A DNA stretch of 14,042 nt from Gammaproteobacteria bacterium (GTDB lineage Bacteria > Pseudomonadota > Gammaproteobacteria > Pseudomonadales > Pseudomonadaceae). The notes beneath the pieces were generated by a model. It did not search any database. It had not been told where the DNA came from and saw only the letters and a program-made list of their open reading frames with translations. The stretch is from contig JAAZCO010000068.1 in assembly GCA_012513235.1 (NCBI GenBank), forward strand, positions 1-14,042. The letters run 5' to 3'. Shown piece by piece: positions 1-7,070 of the stretch; position 1 is the stretch's first letter, and every line of letters starts with the position of its first letter. Position numbers and translations under genes: made by a program.

Positions 1-255
1 CTGCAAACAATCCTGCGCCACATACAACTGCTCAATGCCAAACATCGGCAGGGCTTGTAGATTAGCGCAGAGGTTTTTTTGCTCAAGTTGCTGTGGCTGT
101 TGCTGCTCTAACAACTGTAAAACGCCGTCATCCATAAACAACATCGCCAATGGCAAATCAAAAGCGCCTGCAGCTAATGCTATGTCTAAAGCCTCTGCAG
201 CACCTAAGCCCGCCCAGGGTGCTTGACGGCTGATCAACAAGACTGACTTAGCCAT
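1..255 (-). CDS. tusC: TusC, sulfur relay protein (partial, C-terminus outside window)
   Basis: TusC is a subunit of the TusBCD (DsrE/F/H-like) complex. This cytoplasmic complex takes persulfide sulfur from TusA and passes it to TusE for 2-thiolation of the tRNA wobble uridine by MnmA. The visible 85 codons begin MAKSVLLISRQAPWAG and continue with an A/L-rich helix, then a FMDDGVLQLL segment typical of the DsrE-like fold of TusC. The family is usually about 120 residues, so roughly 35 residues are missing beyond the left edge and no stop is seen. The ATG (255-253) shares one base with the tusD stop (TAATG), so the two genes should be translationally coupled. tusB would be expected next, outside the window. 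The call rests on sequence resemblance plus the tusD neighbour. Confidence 0.88.
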   Translation of the reverse strand, partial: MAKSVLLISRQAPWAGLGAAEALDIALAAGAFDLPLAMLFMDDGVLQLLEQQQPQQLEQKNLCANLQALPMFGIEQLYVAQDCLQ

Positions 256-647
256 TATTCGCCTCCAAAGCTGATCGAGCGACCCGCTTGCTGTAAGCCA
301 TCATGCAATTGTCCTAATCCAGATAACTCATAACCTTCAGCTAAGTTCACCGCATCACGTTGATAACGTTGTGCTTCGGCTTGATCGAGTACGCCACGGC
401 GTAAAGCAGCCGCAATGCACACCACTGCATCGAGCTTATGCTCGGCGATCAAGGCTTGCCACTGCTGGGCAATATCCACCTGATCCTGGGCAACCACTAA
501 GTTACTCGAAGCCGTCAGCACGCCCTCTTGGTAAAAAAACACCCGTACAATTTCATGCCCGGCCGCCAACACCGCTTGCGCAAAACGCAAAGCTCGGCGG
601 GTTGACGGTGCAGTGCTGTCAGATAACACATTGATTACAAATTTCAT
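255..647 (-). CDS. tusD: TusD, sulfurtransferase subunit of TusBCD
   Basis: TusD is the catalytic subunit of the TusBCD sulfur relay used to build 5-methylaminomethyl-2-thiouridine in tRNA. It carries the sulfur as a persulfide on a single cysteine. The 130-residue product (E. coli TusD is about 128) starts MKFVINVLSD, has the VFFYQEGVLTAS segment of DsrE-type proteins, and has the candidate active cysteine at residue 77 in AVVCIAAALRRGV, matching E. coli Cys78. It ends with LSGLGQL and SISFGGE, a typical TusD tail. It is the first gene of a leftward operon with tusC. No strong Shine-Dalgarno is visible before the ATG (647-645). A near-perfect 22-bp palindrome lies 13 bases upstream, in the region shared with the divergent yggS-like gene. 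Confidence 0.93.
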   Translation of the reverse strand: MKFVINVLSDSTAPSTRRALRFAQAVLAAGHEIVRVFFYQEGVLTASSNLVVAQDQVDIAQQWQALIAEHKLDAVVCIAAALRRGVLDQAEAQRYQRDAVNLAEGYELSGLGQLHDGLQQAGRSISFGGE

Positions 648-660
648 GGCCGATCATCAC

Positions 661-682
661 GCTAAATTTTGCAAAGTTTAGC
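661..682. promoter_or_regulatory. Near-perfect 22-bp palindrome between tusD and the yggS-like gene
   Basis: The arms GCTAAA (661-666) and TTTAGC (677-682) are perfect inverted repeats. The inner bases also pair around the centre TTTGCAAA (668-675), and only the pair 667/676 fails. It sits 13 bases before the tusD start, in the 159-base divergent gap, so it is placed like an operator or a leader hairpin. I do not recognise it as the site of a known regulator. Confidence 0.5.
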
Positions 683-795
683 AGATTAGCACCTCAGCAG
701 CTTTACCGATTCATGCAACAGCCTACAAACCACATCGCGGCTCAATAAGTACCCTAAGCCTGATAGACTAAGCAGCATACTTGTTATGTGTTTAT

Positions 796-800
796 AGGAG
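796..800 (+). promoter_or_regulatory. Shine-Dalgarno AGGAG fixing the TTG start of the yggS-like gene
   Basis: AGGAG lies 6 bases before TTG 807-809. This strong site supports the non-ATG start, and no better-placed ATG or GTG is seen in the same frame nearby. Confidence 0.75.
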
Positions 801-806
801 TCAACC

Positions 807-1562
807 TTGGACCACACCAACTTCCCCGAAGCTCAAAGCATCGAGCAACTGCGCCAAAACATCGCCACCATACAAGCACGTATTGACCAAGCCTGTGCTG
901 ATGCTGGACGTGACCCTCAAGAGGTGCGTTTACTGCCTGTGAGTAAAACTCACCCTGCTGACTATTTACGCCTGGCCTACGCTGCTGGTTGCCGTATGCT
1001 CGGTGAAAATAAAGTCCAAGAAGCCCACCAAAAATGGCAAGAACTTGAAGATTTAACTGATCTTAAATGGAGCGTGATTGGCCATCTGCAAACCAACAAA
1101 GCCAAATATGTTGCGCGCTTTGCCAGTGAATTTCATGCCCTCGATAGCCTGCGTCTTGCCCAAGCTCTAGATCAGCGTCTGACCATCGAAGATCGCTACC
1201 TCGATGTGCTGGTACAGATCAACACGTCAGGCGAAGAGAGCAAATATGGCATTGACCCTGAGCAAGCGCCAGAGCTGATTGCGCAGTTAGGAGGGTTGAG
1301 TCGCTTGCGCGTACGCGGTCTGATGACCTTAGCCATGAATTCCGAAGACCGTGAAGCGGTACGTGGCTGTTTTGTGCAACTGCGCGAACTGCGCGACAGC
1401 TTACAAGCCATAGCACCAGCAGGCATGCAACTGACCGAACTATCGATGGGTATGTCTGGAGACTTTGAACTGGCGATTGCCGAAGGCGCAACCATTGTGC
1501 GTATTGGCCAAGCCATTTTTGGTGCGCGTGAGCAGCCCGATAGTTATTACTGGCCAAAGTAG
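807..1562 (+). CDS. yggS: YggS/PLPBP-family pyridoxal-phosphate homeostasis protein
   Basis: Proteins of this family bind pyridoxal 5'-phosphate on a lysine but have no known catalytic reaction. They keep cellular PLP and some amino-acid pools in balance and act in the cytosol. The 251-residue product has the PLP lysine at residue 47 (LLPVSKTHP), then GENKVQEA, IGHLQTNKAKYV, the INTSGEESKYG loop, RGLMTLAMNS, and the phosphate-binding ELSMGMSGDFELAIAEG stretch before RIGQAIFG. The alanine-racemase-like TIM barrel therefore appears complete. It is slightly longer than E. coli YggS (234). The start is TTG with AGGAG six bases upstream. The GENKVQEA and SKTHP variants differ from the GENYVQEA form I associate with the copy next to pilT/proC in pseudomonads, so it may be a second paralogue. 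It stands alone, divergent from tusD. Confidence 0.9.
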   Translation: MDHTNFPEAQSIEQLRQNIATIQARIDQACADAGRDPQEVRLLPVSKTHPADYLRLAYAAGCRMLGENKVQEAHQKWQELEDLTDLKWSVIGHLQTNKAKYVARFASEFHALDSLRLAQALDQRLTIEDRYLDVLVQINTSGEESKYGIDPEQAPELIAQLGGLSRLRVRGLMTLAMNSEDREAVRGCFVQLRELRDSLQAIAPAGMQLTELSMGMSGDFELAIAEGATIVRIGQAIFGAREQPDSYYWPK

Positions 1563-1709
1563 TAGCGGCTGAACTTTCGTTTACCACAATTTAAGCACCC
1601 ATCAAGCACCCACCCTTCCTATATTGACTGCCTGTCAATGTGGGGTTGGTGTTAGCAACTATCAGTACATGTTGAATGATGGTTTAAATATACAAATTCA
1701 AGATCAGTC

Positions 1710-1739
1710 TCTCTTGCAGCCAGAGCGCGCTGCAAGAGA
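1710..1739 (-). terminator. Probable terminator hairpin after the MFS gene
   Basis: TCTCTTGCAGC (1710-1720) and GCTGCAAGAGA (1729-1739) form a perfect 11-bp stem with an 8-base loop. It begins 10 bases past the MFS stop codon on the minus strand. The sequence that follows on that strand is AT-rich (TTGAATTTGTATATTTAAA) but lacks a clean T-run. It could also limit read-through from the converging yggS-like gene, which ends about 150 bases to the left. The remainder of 1563-1709 shows nothing else I can name. Confidence 0.6.
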
Positions 1740-1749
1740 ACTTATGTGA

Positions 1750-2928
1750 TTAAGCCTTTTTGTGACGCACTCGCGCGCGCTTATCGGACAAACGCACAAT
1801 ACCCCAAGCCACGATAATGATCGCTGGCAGTGAAGCCAAGTTGAGCCAGACCCAACCAAGTTTCGCCACGCCCACCCCCGCCAATAGGCTGCCCAGCGCT
1901 GCGGCTGTGAAGACCATAAACTCGTTAATGCCTTGCACCTTGCCCTGCTCGGCCGGCTCATAAGTGTAGGTCAATAAATGTGTAGCACCAATAAAGGTGA
2001 AGTTCCAACCCACACCCAGCAGCAGCAAGCCCAGCAAATAATGCCAGAAGCTATTGCCTAACACGTTGACCAAAATGCAAAGAGCAAGAATCATACAACC
2101 CCATAAAATCACCGTGCGCGAACTAAAGCGACGGATCAAACTACCGGTAAAGAATGACGGTGCATACATGCCCAGCACGTGCCATTGAATCACCCAAGCG
2201 ATATTGCTAAAGGGAAACTCATCACCCTGCATGGCAATCGGCGTAGCAGTCATCAGCAACACCATCACGGCATAACCGATCGCACCCGAAGCAATGGCGG
2301 CAATCAGCAACGGCTGCTTAAATAACTCGCGATAACTGCGCGTGGCTTGCTTAGCTACGTTTTTTATTGGCGCCGCTAAAGGCAAGCTGGCAATCAGGAT
2401 TAAGGCCAGAATATAAATCAAAAACAAGCCATAGAAAGCGCCGACAAAGGGGTTACCATCAAACCACTGGCGTGACCAAATCGCTAAATTAGGGCCTAAA
2501 ATGGCGGCTAAAATACCGCCGGCCATCACCATACTGATCGCACGTGGACGCTGCTCGACTGAGCAGACATCTAAGGCGGCAAAACGGTATTGCTGCGCGG
2601 TACCAATCGCCATACCGATTAGAAAAGTACCGGTAGCAAAATGCATCAAGCTGTTAGCTTCCAGGCCTTGCAACGCCACCCAAGTACCAAACAAACCAAT
2701 GCAGTTACCCAGAATGAAACCGACCTTACGCCCCATCTTCTGCATCAAGTGTGCAGCCGGCAAGGTGGCTAAAATCATTCCTAAAAACTGCAGCGCCACC
2801 GGTACGGTGATTAAAGCTGGATGACTGGCCAATTGTTTACCAATTAAGGCAGAGACCGCCACCAGTAAAATATTTCCTGTGGTTAGCAATGCTTGCGCAA
2901 TGGCCAACCCCCACACTGTAATCGGCAC
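1750..2928 (-). CDS. Major facilitator superfamily (MFS) transporter, substrate unknown
   Basis: This is an inner-membrane secondary transporter with the hydrophobic profile of a 12-helix MFS protein. From the preferred start it has 392 residues. The loop between helices 2 and 3 (residues about 58-71, AAHLMQKMGRKVGF) resembles MFS motif A but lacks the usual acidic residue. Later segments GWNFTFIGATHLLTYTY and EQGKVQGINEFMVF are typical of the C-terminal half. The GTG at 2928-2926 is chosen because GGAGG lies 6 bases before it and the product then begins PITVWGLAIAQALL, directly entering helix 1. An upstream start at 2979 would add 17 residues but lies inside the promoter-like region. It follows tgpA in the same direction after a 172-base gap holding its own promoter and operator-like palindrome. 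A probable terminator follows. No substrate can be inferred. Confidence 0.87.
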   Translation of the reverse strand: MPITVWGLAIAQALLTTGNILLVAVSALIGKQLASHPALITVPVALQFLGMILATLPAAHLMQKMGRKVGFILGNCIGLFGTWVALQGLEANSLMHFATGTFLIGMAIGTAQQYRFAALDVCSVEQRPRAISMVMAGGILAAILGPNLAIWSRQWFDGNPFVGAFYGLFLIYILALILIASLPLAAPIKNVAKQATRSYRELFKQPLLIAAIASGAIGYAVMVLLMTATPIAMQGDEFPFSNIAWVIQWHVLGMYAPSFFTGSLIRRFSSRTVILWGCMILALCILVNVLGNSFWHYLLGLLLLGVGWNFTFIGATHLLTYTYEPAEQGKVQGINEFMVFTAAALGSLLAGVGVAKLGWVWLNLASLPAIIIVAWGIVRLSDKRARVRHKKA

Positions 2929-2934
2929 GCAAAG

Positions 2935-2939
2935 CCTCC
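2935..2939 (-). promoter_or_regulatory. Shine-Dalgarno GGAGG deciding the GTG start of the MFS gene
   Basis: GGAGG on the minus strand is six bases from GTG 2928-2926. It is the best ribosome-binding site in the region and argues against the longer frame starting at 2979. Confidence 0.75.
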
Positions 2940-2949
2940 AAAATCGAAT

Positions 2950-2998
2950 TAATATGCGGGTGCATATTATATGAAACAACCAGCCTTTGCTGAGTCAA
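2950..2998 (-). promoter_or_regulatory. Promoter and overlapping operator-like palindrome of the MFS gene
   Basis: On the minus strand a perfect TATAAT (2971-2966) could be a -10 box. A TTGACT (2998-2993) lies upstream, but the spacing is 21 bases, longer than ideal. The perfect inverted repeat TAATATGC (2950-2957), spacer GGGT, GCATATTA (2962-2969) overlaps the -10 and the expected start of transcription. This is the usual position for a repressor site of the TetR or MarR kind. No regulator gene lies beside it in this window. Confidence 0.5.
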
Positions 2999-3100
2999 TA
3001 CCTAAACACTACAGATTTAATCTGACCCGCTTACACAGCATAGGCGATTTATCTCGGAGGCAAACCCTCTGCAGCCAACATCTTCGTACTAGCAGTGAGC

Positions 3101-5083
3101 TCAACTCATAGCCTTTTTAACCTGCAGCAAAGCTTGGCGTAATGCGCCGAGATCAAGCGCTTGCTCAGCATAGTGTTGCTGCTCATATATTTCGACAAAG
3201 TGCCGTACTGCTAGCTGCTGCGCTGGCGATAAGTCAGCTGCAATGCGCTGCTCAAAACTGCGCAGCCCTTCACCCATGTCACGTTGCAAACCGCGTCGCT
3301 GCATAGCTCGCTGAAACTGCTGCACAATACGCTGTACAGGATCGCGTTGCTGCTGCCATGGCTTAAACATCCACAGCACCAACACCGCCACCATCAAGAT
3401 CAAGCCCAACACCAACACTAGGCCAATGGCTTGCCAATTAAGCTCACCAAACCATTGTTTAAGCCACGCCTGCTGGCTGTCACGTTGATAACCGAGAATA
3501 TTCGACTGCCAACTGTAATTGAGACTCTCCCAACTCATACGCAACTGATTGAGCCAAGCAATATGCTGATACCGCAGCGGGGAAAACACATCACCCTGGA
3601 AGATATCCGCCTCATCTTGCAGCGCTTCTTGTAACCCTCGCTCAATACGCTCGGGTGCCACCTGAAAAGTAGGATCCACCGTCTGCCAGCCCTGCTCAGC
3701 TTGCCAATACTCGACCCAAGCGTGAGCATCAAATTGGCGCACTTGTACAAACTGACCAGCCTGATTGGTTTCGCCACCTTGATAACCGGCCACCACTCGC
3801 GCTGGAATCCCAGCCGCACGCAAAGCAAACACCATAGCGCCAGCATAATGAGCACAAAAGCCGCGCCGACTGCTAAATAAAAACTCATCCACGCTATCAC
3901 TACCCAGCACCGGTGGCTTAAGTGTGTAGTGATAAGGCTCTTGATTGAAATGACGCAATAGAGCATTAACCACATCCGTATCATCAGCATATTGCCGACG
4001 CAATTGTTGCGCCCACTCCCGAGTTTGCGGGTTACCTGAACGCGGCAACTGTAAAAACTCACGCTGCTCCTTTAGCGCTAAGCTGGGTTGACGCAGCGCC
4101 TGCGGCCATGAACGAGCTTGATATTGATAGGCTCGATTGACTGGTGTACTGCGCTGCAAACGAAAATCACTCATCACTCGAATATCTGCTTGCGCACTGC
4201 TGCCGGTATCCAAGCTAAATAACCAAGGCTGAGTACTGGGCTGCATAATAATACTGTAATCCAATGGCTCGCCCTGCTCTTGCCACTGCGGACTGCGCCC
4301 TTCTACGCGCTGACTCACGGACCAACTGCGCCCATCAAAATGCGGTAAGGTCAAGGCACGCCAATATAAAGCGGATTGCGCGGGAATCTCTCCCACAAAA
4401 CGGGCCCGAAAAGCTAAGGCCGACGATTGCCCCAGCTCGGCAATATCACCCGGCGACATGCTACTGGACAATCCAGTGATGGCCTTATCTGTAGGTTGCG
4501 GCAAGCTCCACAGCGGCTCTAAACGCGGAAACAACACAAACAACAGCAGCATCAACGGCACGGCTTGCGCCAACATACTGGCTGCTAACTTTAAGGTGGA
4601 CCATGGCTGCGCAGCTACTGAGCTTTGATGTAATCCCAACAAAGCCGCCAGCAAGGCCAATACCGGCAACAGGCTATACAGCGCAGCCACTAAGCTGTCA
4701 TTGAACAAATAGCTGGTCACCACCGAAAATAAGCCAAGGAAAATCAGCACTAAAGCATCGCGCCGCGTGCGCACTTCCACCAGTTTTAAAATAAAAGCAG
4801 TAATCAACAAAGCCACAGCAGCATCTAAGCCAATTAAGCTGCCACGACTTAAGTACACACCAAACGCACTGCCGAGCATTAAGCCTGCTTTAAGCCAAGT
4901 ATTAGGAAAATGTGCGCGCATGCGAAACACTTGAATACGCCAGCCGGCACACCCCAGCCATAAGGCCGTCAACCAAAGCGGCACATGCAGTAAGTGCGGC
5001 ACAATCACTAAGACTTGGCCAATCAATAACCACAACAAACTGACGCGTGTAATCATCGCCTGCCCTTGCACGTTTTTTGTCAT
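3101..5083 (-). CDS. tgpA: TgpA, membrane-anchored periplasmic transglutaminase
   Basis: TgpA is an inner-membrane protein with a periplasmic transglutaminase domain; the P. aeruginosa homologue is reported essential for growth. The chosen product is 660 residues (the P. aeruginosa protein is 668). It has about six N-terminal membrane helices (residues ~10-185), a periplasmic region, and a transglutaminase core with Cys410 (RRGFCAHYAGA), His454 (FDAHAWVEY) and Asp470 (VDPTF). The 44- and 16-residue spacings match the P. aeruginosa triad. A last helix at ~552-573 and a DUF4129-like C-terminal helical domain (QRIVQQFQRAMQRRG to IYEQQHYAE) follow. The ATG at 5083-5081 overlaps the DUF58 stop as ATGA. 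An internal ATG at 5056 with AAGGGCAGG before it is the alternative and would remove nine residues. It is the last gene of the moxR operon. Confidence 0.93.
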   Translation of the reverse strand: MTKNVQGQAMITRVSLLWLLIGQVLVIVPHLLHVPLWLTALWLGCAGWRIQVFRMRAHFPNTWLKAGLMLGSAFGVYLSRGSLIGLDAAVALLITAFILKLVEVRTRRDALVLIFLGLFSVVTSYLFNDSLVAALYSLLPVLALLAALLGLHQSSVAAQPWSTLKLAASMLAQAVPLMLLLFVLFPRLEPLWSLPQPTDKAITGLSSSMSPGDIAELGQSSALAFRARFVGEIPAQSALYWRALTLPHFDGRSWSVSQRVEGRSPQWQEQGEPLDYSIIMQPSTQPWLFSLDTGSSAQADIRVMSDFRLQRSTPVNRAYQYQARSWPQALRQPSLALKEQREFLQLPRSGNPQTREWAQQLRRQYADDTDVVNALLRHFNQEPYHYTLKPPVLGSDSVDEFLFSSRRGFCAHYAGAMVFALRAAGIPARVVAGYQGGETNQAGQFVQVRQFDAHAWVEYWQAEQGWQTVDPTFQVAPERIERGLQEALQDEADIFQGDVFSPLRYQHIAWLNQLRMSWESLNYSWQSNILGYQRDSQQAWLKQWFGELNWQAIGLVLVLGLILMVAVLVLWMFKPWQQQRDPVQRIVQQFQRAMQRRGLQRDMGEGLRSFEQRIAADLSPAQQLAVRHFVEIYEQQHYAEQALDLGALRQALLQVKKAMS

Positions 5084-6048
5084 GGCTGAGTGATTCCATA
5101 CAAAGCTAAAGCGCGCAAACAACACTGCTGATGGTCAAGGCCACTGTCAGGACCTAAGCGCTGCTTGGGTAGCACTACACTGTAAGGCTGCTGGCTTTGA
5201 CTGAGGCGCAACACCTGCGCGCAGAGTACAGATAAACGCCACTCCACCGCACCACTGAGCTGATTAAAATCCAAAACCTGCTCTTGTCCTTGCTGCTCAC
5301 TGAATTGTTTAATCAATAAACCTTGGCCCTTGGACCAAGCTTTCCAATGAATGCGGCGTAAGGAATCGCCAGCCTGCCAGGCAGCCAGACCTTGATAATC
5401 ATCCACACCCGCCACACTGCTGGCCTGCTGACTCTCATGCTCAGTACCGGCACTGCGCCCCAACACTGCATTGGTAAAATCAGGTTTGGGATACACCAGC
5501 ATCTGCTGCGCTAAACTGACCTGACTCCAAGCGACAAATAAGCCAAAGGGAAAGCGCGTTTCAATACGTAGGCGTGGTGCAGCTTGCCAGCCTCGCTGCT
5601 GCCCTAGCACAGCTAACTCCACAGATTGCTCACCCTGTGCAGCAATATCCACAGAGCGCACTGCCTGCTGCTTAAACCCGACAGCAATGGCTTGATACGC
5701 ACGCTGGCTACTGTGTAGGCGCACAGAATACAGCCCCTGCTCGCCAGCAAAACAGGGTGTTGTACCCGCTGCGCTGAGGGTCAAACCCGCAAGATTACGC
5801 CAGGTATGAAACATACTCAGCAAGCTCAACGAAGCCAGTAAAAAGGTCAACCCATAGGCCAAGCTGTTTTGATAGTTAATCGCCACCAAGAGCATCAAGA
5901 GCAGCGCCAATAAAAAAGCCACTCCCGTGCGCGTTGGCAAAATAAAAATATGCTGCTGACGCAGTTGCAAGCTGTGTACCGGCGGCAAACGTCGCGCCAC
6001 CCAATCCGCAAACCAATGCTGCGGGACTTTCAGCATGTGCGCCAACAT
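5080..6048 (-). CDS. DUF58 domain-containing membrane protein
   Basis: DUF58 proteins are encoded with MoxR ATPases and transglutaminases and are thought to act with them, but their biochemistry is not settled. The 322-residue product has two close membrane helices (about 38-55 and 62-80), a beta-rich middle portion, and the DUF58 signature VDDYQGLAAWQAGDSLRRIHW near residues 215-236, followed by KAWSKGQGLLIKQF. The C-terminal region is shorter than in the von Willebrand-A-like members and shows no clear MIDAS motif. The ATG at 6048-6046 shares one base with the moxR stop (TAATG). A second ATG four codons on (6036) is possible. Its stop overlaps the tgpA start as ATGA, so the three genes form a tight operon. 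Confidence 0.9.
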   Translation of the reverse strand: MLAHMLKVPQHWFADWVARRLPPVHSLQLRQQHIFILPTRTGVAFLLALLLMLLVAINYQNSLAYGLTFLLASLSLLSMFHTWRNLAGLTLSAAGTTPCFAGEQGLYSVRLHSSQRAYQAIAVGFKQQAVRSVDIAAQGEQSVELAVLGQQRGWQAAPRLRIETRFPFGLFVAWSQVSLAQQMLVYPKPDFTNAVLGRSAGTEHESQQASSVAGVDDYQGLAAWQAGDSLRRIHWKAWSKGQGLLIKQFSEQQGQEQVLDFNQLSGAVEWRLSVLCAQVLRLSQSQQPYSVVLPKQRLGPDSGLDHQQCCLRALALYGITQP

Positions 6049-6968
6049 TACAAGGCCGGTATATCAGTCAATAAACTTTGCACCACCGCCGCGCTGGCCA
6101 TACCTTGTGCACTGTTTTGCTCACGTAAACGGTGGCTGACTACCGATGGTAATACCACCTGCACATCTTCAGGAATCACATAATCACGCCCTGCTAAAAA
6201 CGCCCAGGCTTTGGCCGCCGCCAACAAGGCTAAACTGCCGCGCGGTGACAGACCGAACTCCAACTGCGCATGGGTGCGTGTCGCTTCGACTAAACGCAAG
6301 ATATAACTGACCAGCGTATCACTGGCTCGCACTGCACTGACCTGCTCTTGCGCGCGCAATAAAGCATCGCGCTCAATCAAGGGCTTCAGTTGCGTGAGTA
6401 ATAGACGGCGACTGCTGCCCAACAATAATTGGCGTTCGGCTTTAGCGCTGGGATAGCCCAAAGATAGACGCATTAAAAAGCGGTCCAGTTGCGATTCTGG
6501 CAGGCTAAAAGTGCCGCCTTGACTGACTGGGTTTTGTGTTGCAATGACAAAGAATGGCTCAGGCAATGGACGGGTTGCACCTTCAATGGTGACCTGTCCT
6601 TCTTCCATAGCTTCAAGCAAAGCACTTTGACTTTTAGGCGTCGCGCGGTTGATTTCATCAGCAAGCAACAGCTCGGTAAAAACTGGCCCCGGATGAAAAG
6701 TAAATTGCGCGGTGTGCTGATCAAATACTGAGGTGCCAAGAATGTCTCCTGGCAGTACATCTGAAGTGAATTGAATACGCTGATAGGTTAAGCCCAGCAC
6801 TTGCGCTAGCGCATGACTTAAGGTGGTTTTACCCATACCGGGTAAGTCTTCAATCAGCAAATGACCGCGAGCCAATAAGCACGCCATGGCCAATTGCACT
6901 GCGTGTTCTTTACCTAAAACAACCTCATTGACTGCTGTAATGCAGGCTTCTAACTGAGTGCGCATCAT
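6048..6968 (-). CDS. MoxR family AAA+ ATPase
   Basis: This is a cytoplasmic AAA+ ATPase of the MoxR family (AAA_3 domain), a chaperone-like group that matures or switches on partner proteins, often von Willebrand-A, DUF58 or transglutaminase partners. In the 306-residue product the motifs are Walker A LPGMGKTT (about 42-49), Walker B LLLADEINRA (about 100-109), a sensor-1 stretch FFVIATQNPVSQGGTFSLPE, the arginine-bearing ESQLDRF, and sensor-2 LSPRGSLALL near residue 240. All are intact. Three starts lie in a row: TTG 6971, ATG 6968 and ATG 6965. The second is chosen, with a GGGG stretch 4 bases before it, but 6965 is equally plausible. It heads the moxR-DUF58-tgpA operon, and its leader contains a 13-bp inverted repeat ending at the ribosome-binding site. 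Confidence 0.93.
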   Translation of the reverse strand: MMRTQLEACITAVNEVVLGKEHAVQLAMACLLARGHLLIEDLPGMGKTTLSHALAQVLGLTYQRIQFTSDVLPGDILGTSVFDQHTAQFTFHPGPVFTELLLADEINRATPKSQSALLEAMEEGQVTIEGATRPLPEPFFVIATQNPVSQGGTFSLPESQLDRFLMRLSLGYPSAKAERQLLLGSSRRLLLTQLKPLIERDALLRAQEQVSAVRASDTLVSYILRLVEATRTHAQLEFGLSPRGSLALLAAAKAWAFLAGRDYVIPEDVQVVLPSVVSHRLREQNSAQGMASAAVVQSLLTDIPAL

Positions 6969-6974
6969 CAAACC

Positions 6975-7040
6975 CCGTTTCTAGTATAGACACATGCTAG
7001 CCAGCATTCGGCAGACACGCAAAGCTAATACTAGAAACGG
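6975..7040 (-). promoter_or_regulatory. Leader inverted repeat reaching the moxR ribosome-binding site
   Basis: CCGTTTCTAGTAT (6975-6987) and ATACTAGAAACGG (7028-7040) are perfect 13-bp inverted copies separated by 40 bases. A smaller hairpin, ATGCT-AGCC-AGCAT (6994-7007), is nested inside. Read on the minus strand, the second arm ends in CGG and runs straight into GGTTTG and the start codon, so pairing would bury part of the GGGG ribosome-binding site. The same arm contains TATACT (6988-6983), a possible -10 box, so a DNA-level operator is the alternative reading. Confidence 0.5.
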
Positions 7041-7070
7041 CAGTTTTATCACACTCTATGTACTTCTAGA

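Noticed and set aside
35..226. Plus-strand open frame of 63 codons at the left edge
   Set aside because: It is antisense to the clear tusC reading frame and shows no domain or ribosome-binding site of note.
2929..2979. Longer MFS protein starting at 2979
   Set aside because: The extra 17 residues lie over the TATAAT and the palindrome, and the strong GGAGG belongs to GTG 2928.
3057..3075. GAGGCAAACCCTCTGCAGC resembles GAGGCAAACCCTTGCAGC at 13070-13087 (start region of the TonB-dependent receptor)
   Set aside because: The likeness is short, needs a gap, and the flanks do not match. No reading frame follows at the first place, so a gene remnant cannot be supported and chance is likely.
4902..5099. 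Minus-strand frame of 65 codons over the start of tgpA, and other frames inside the tgpA, moxR and hydrolase genes
   Set aside because: They lie in shifted frames within convincing genes whose motifs are complete, and show no features of their own.
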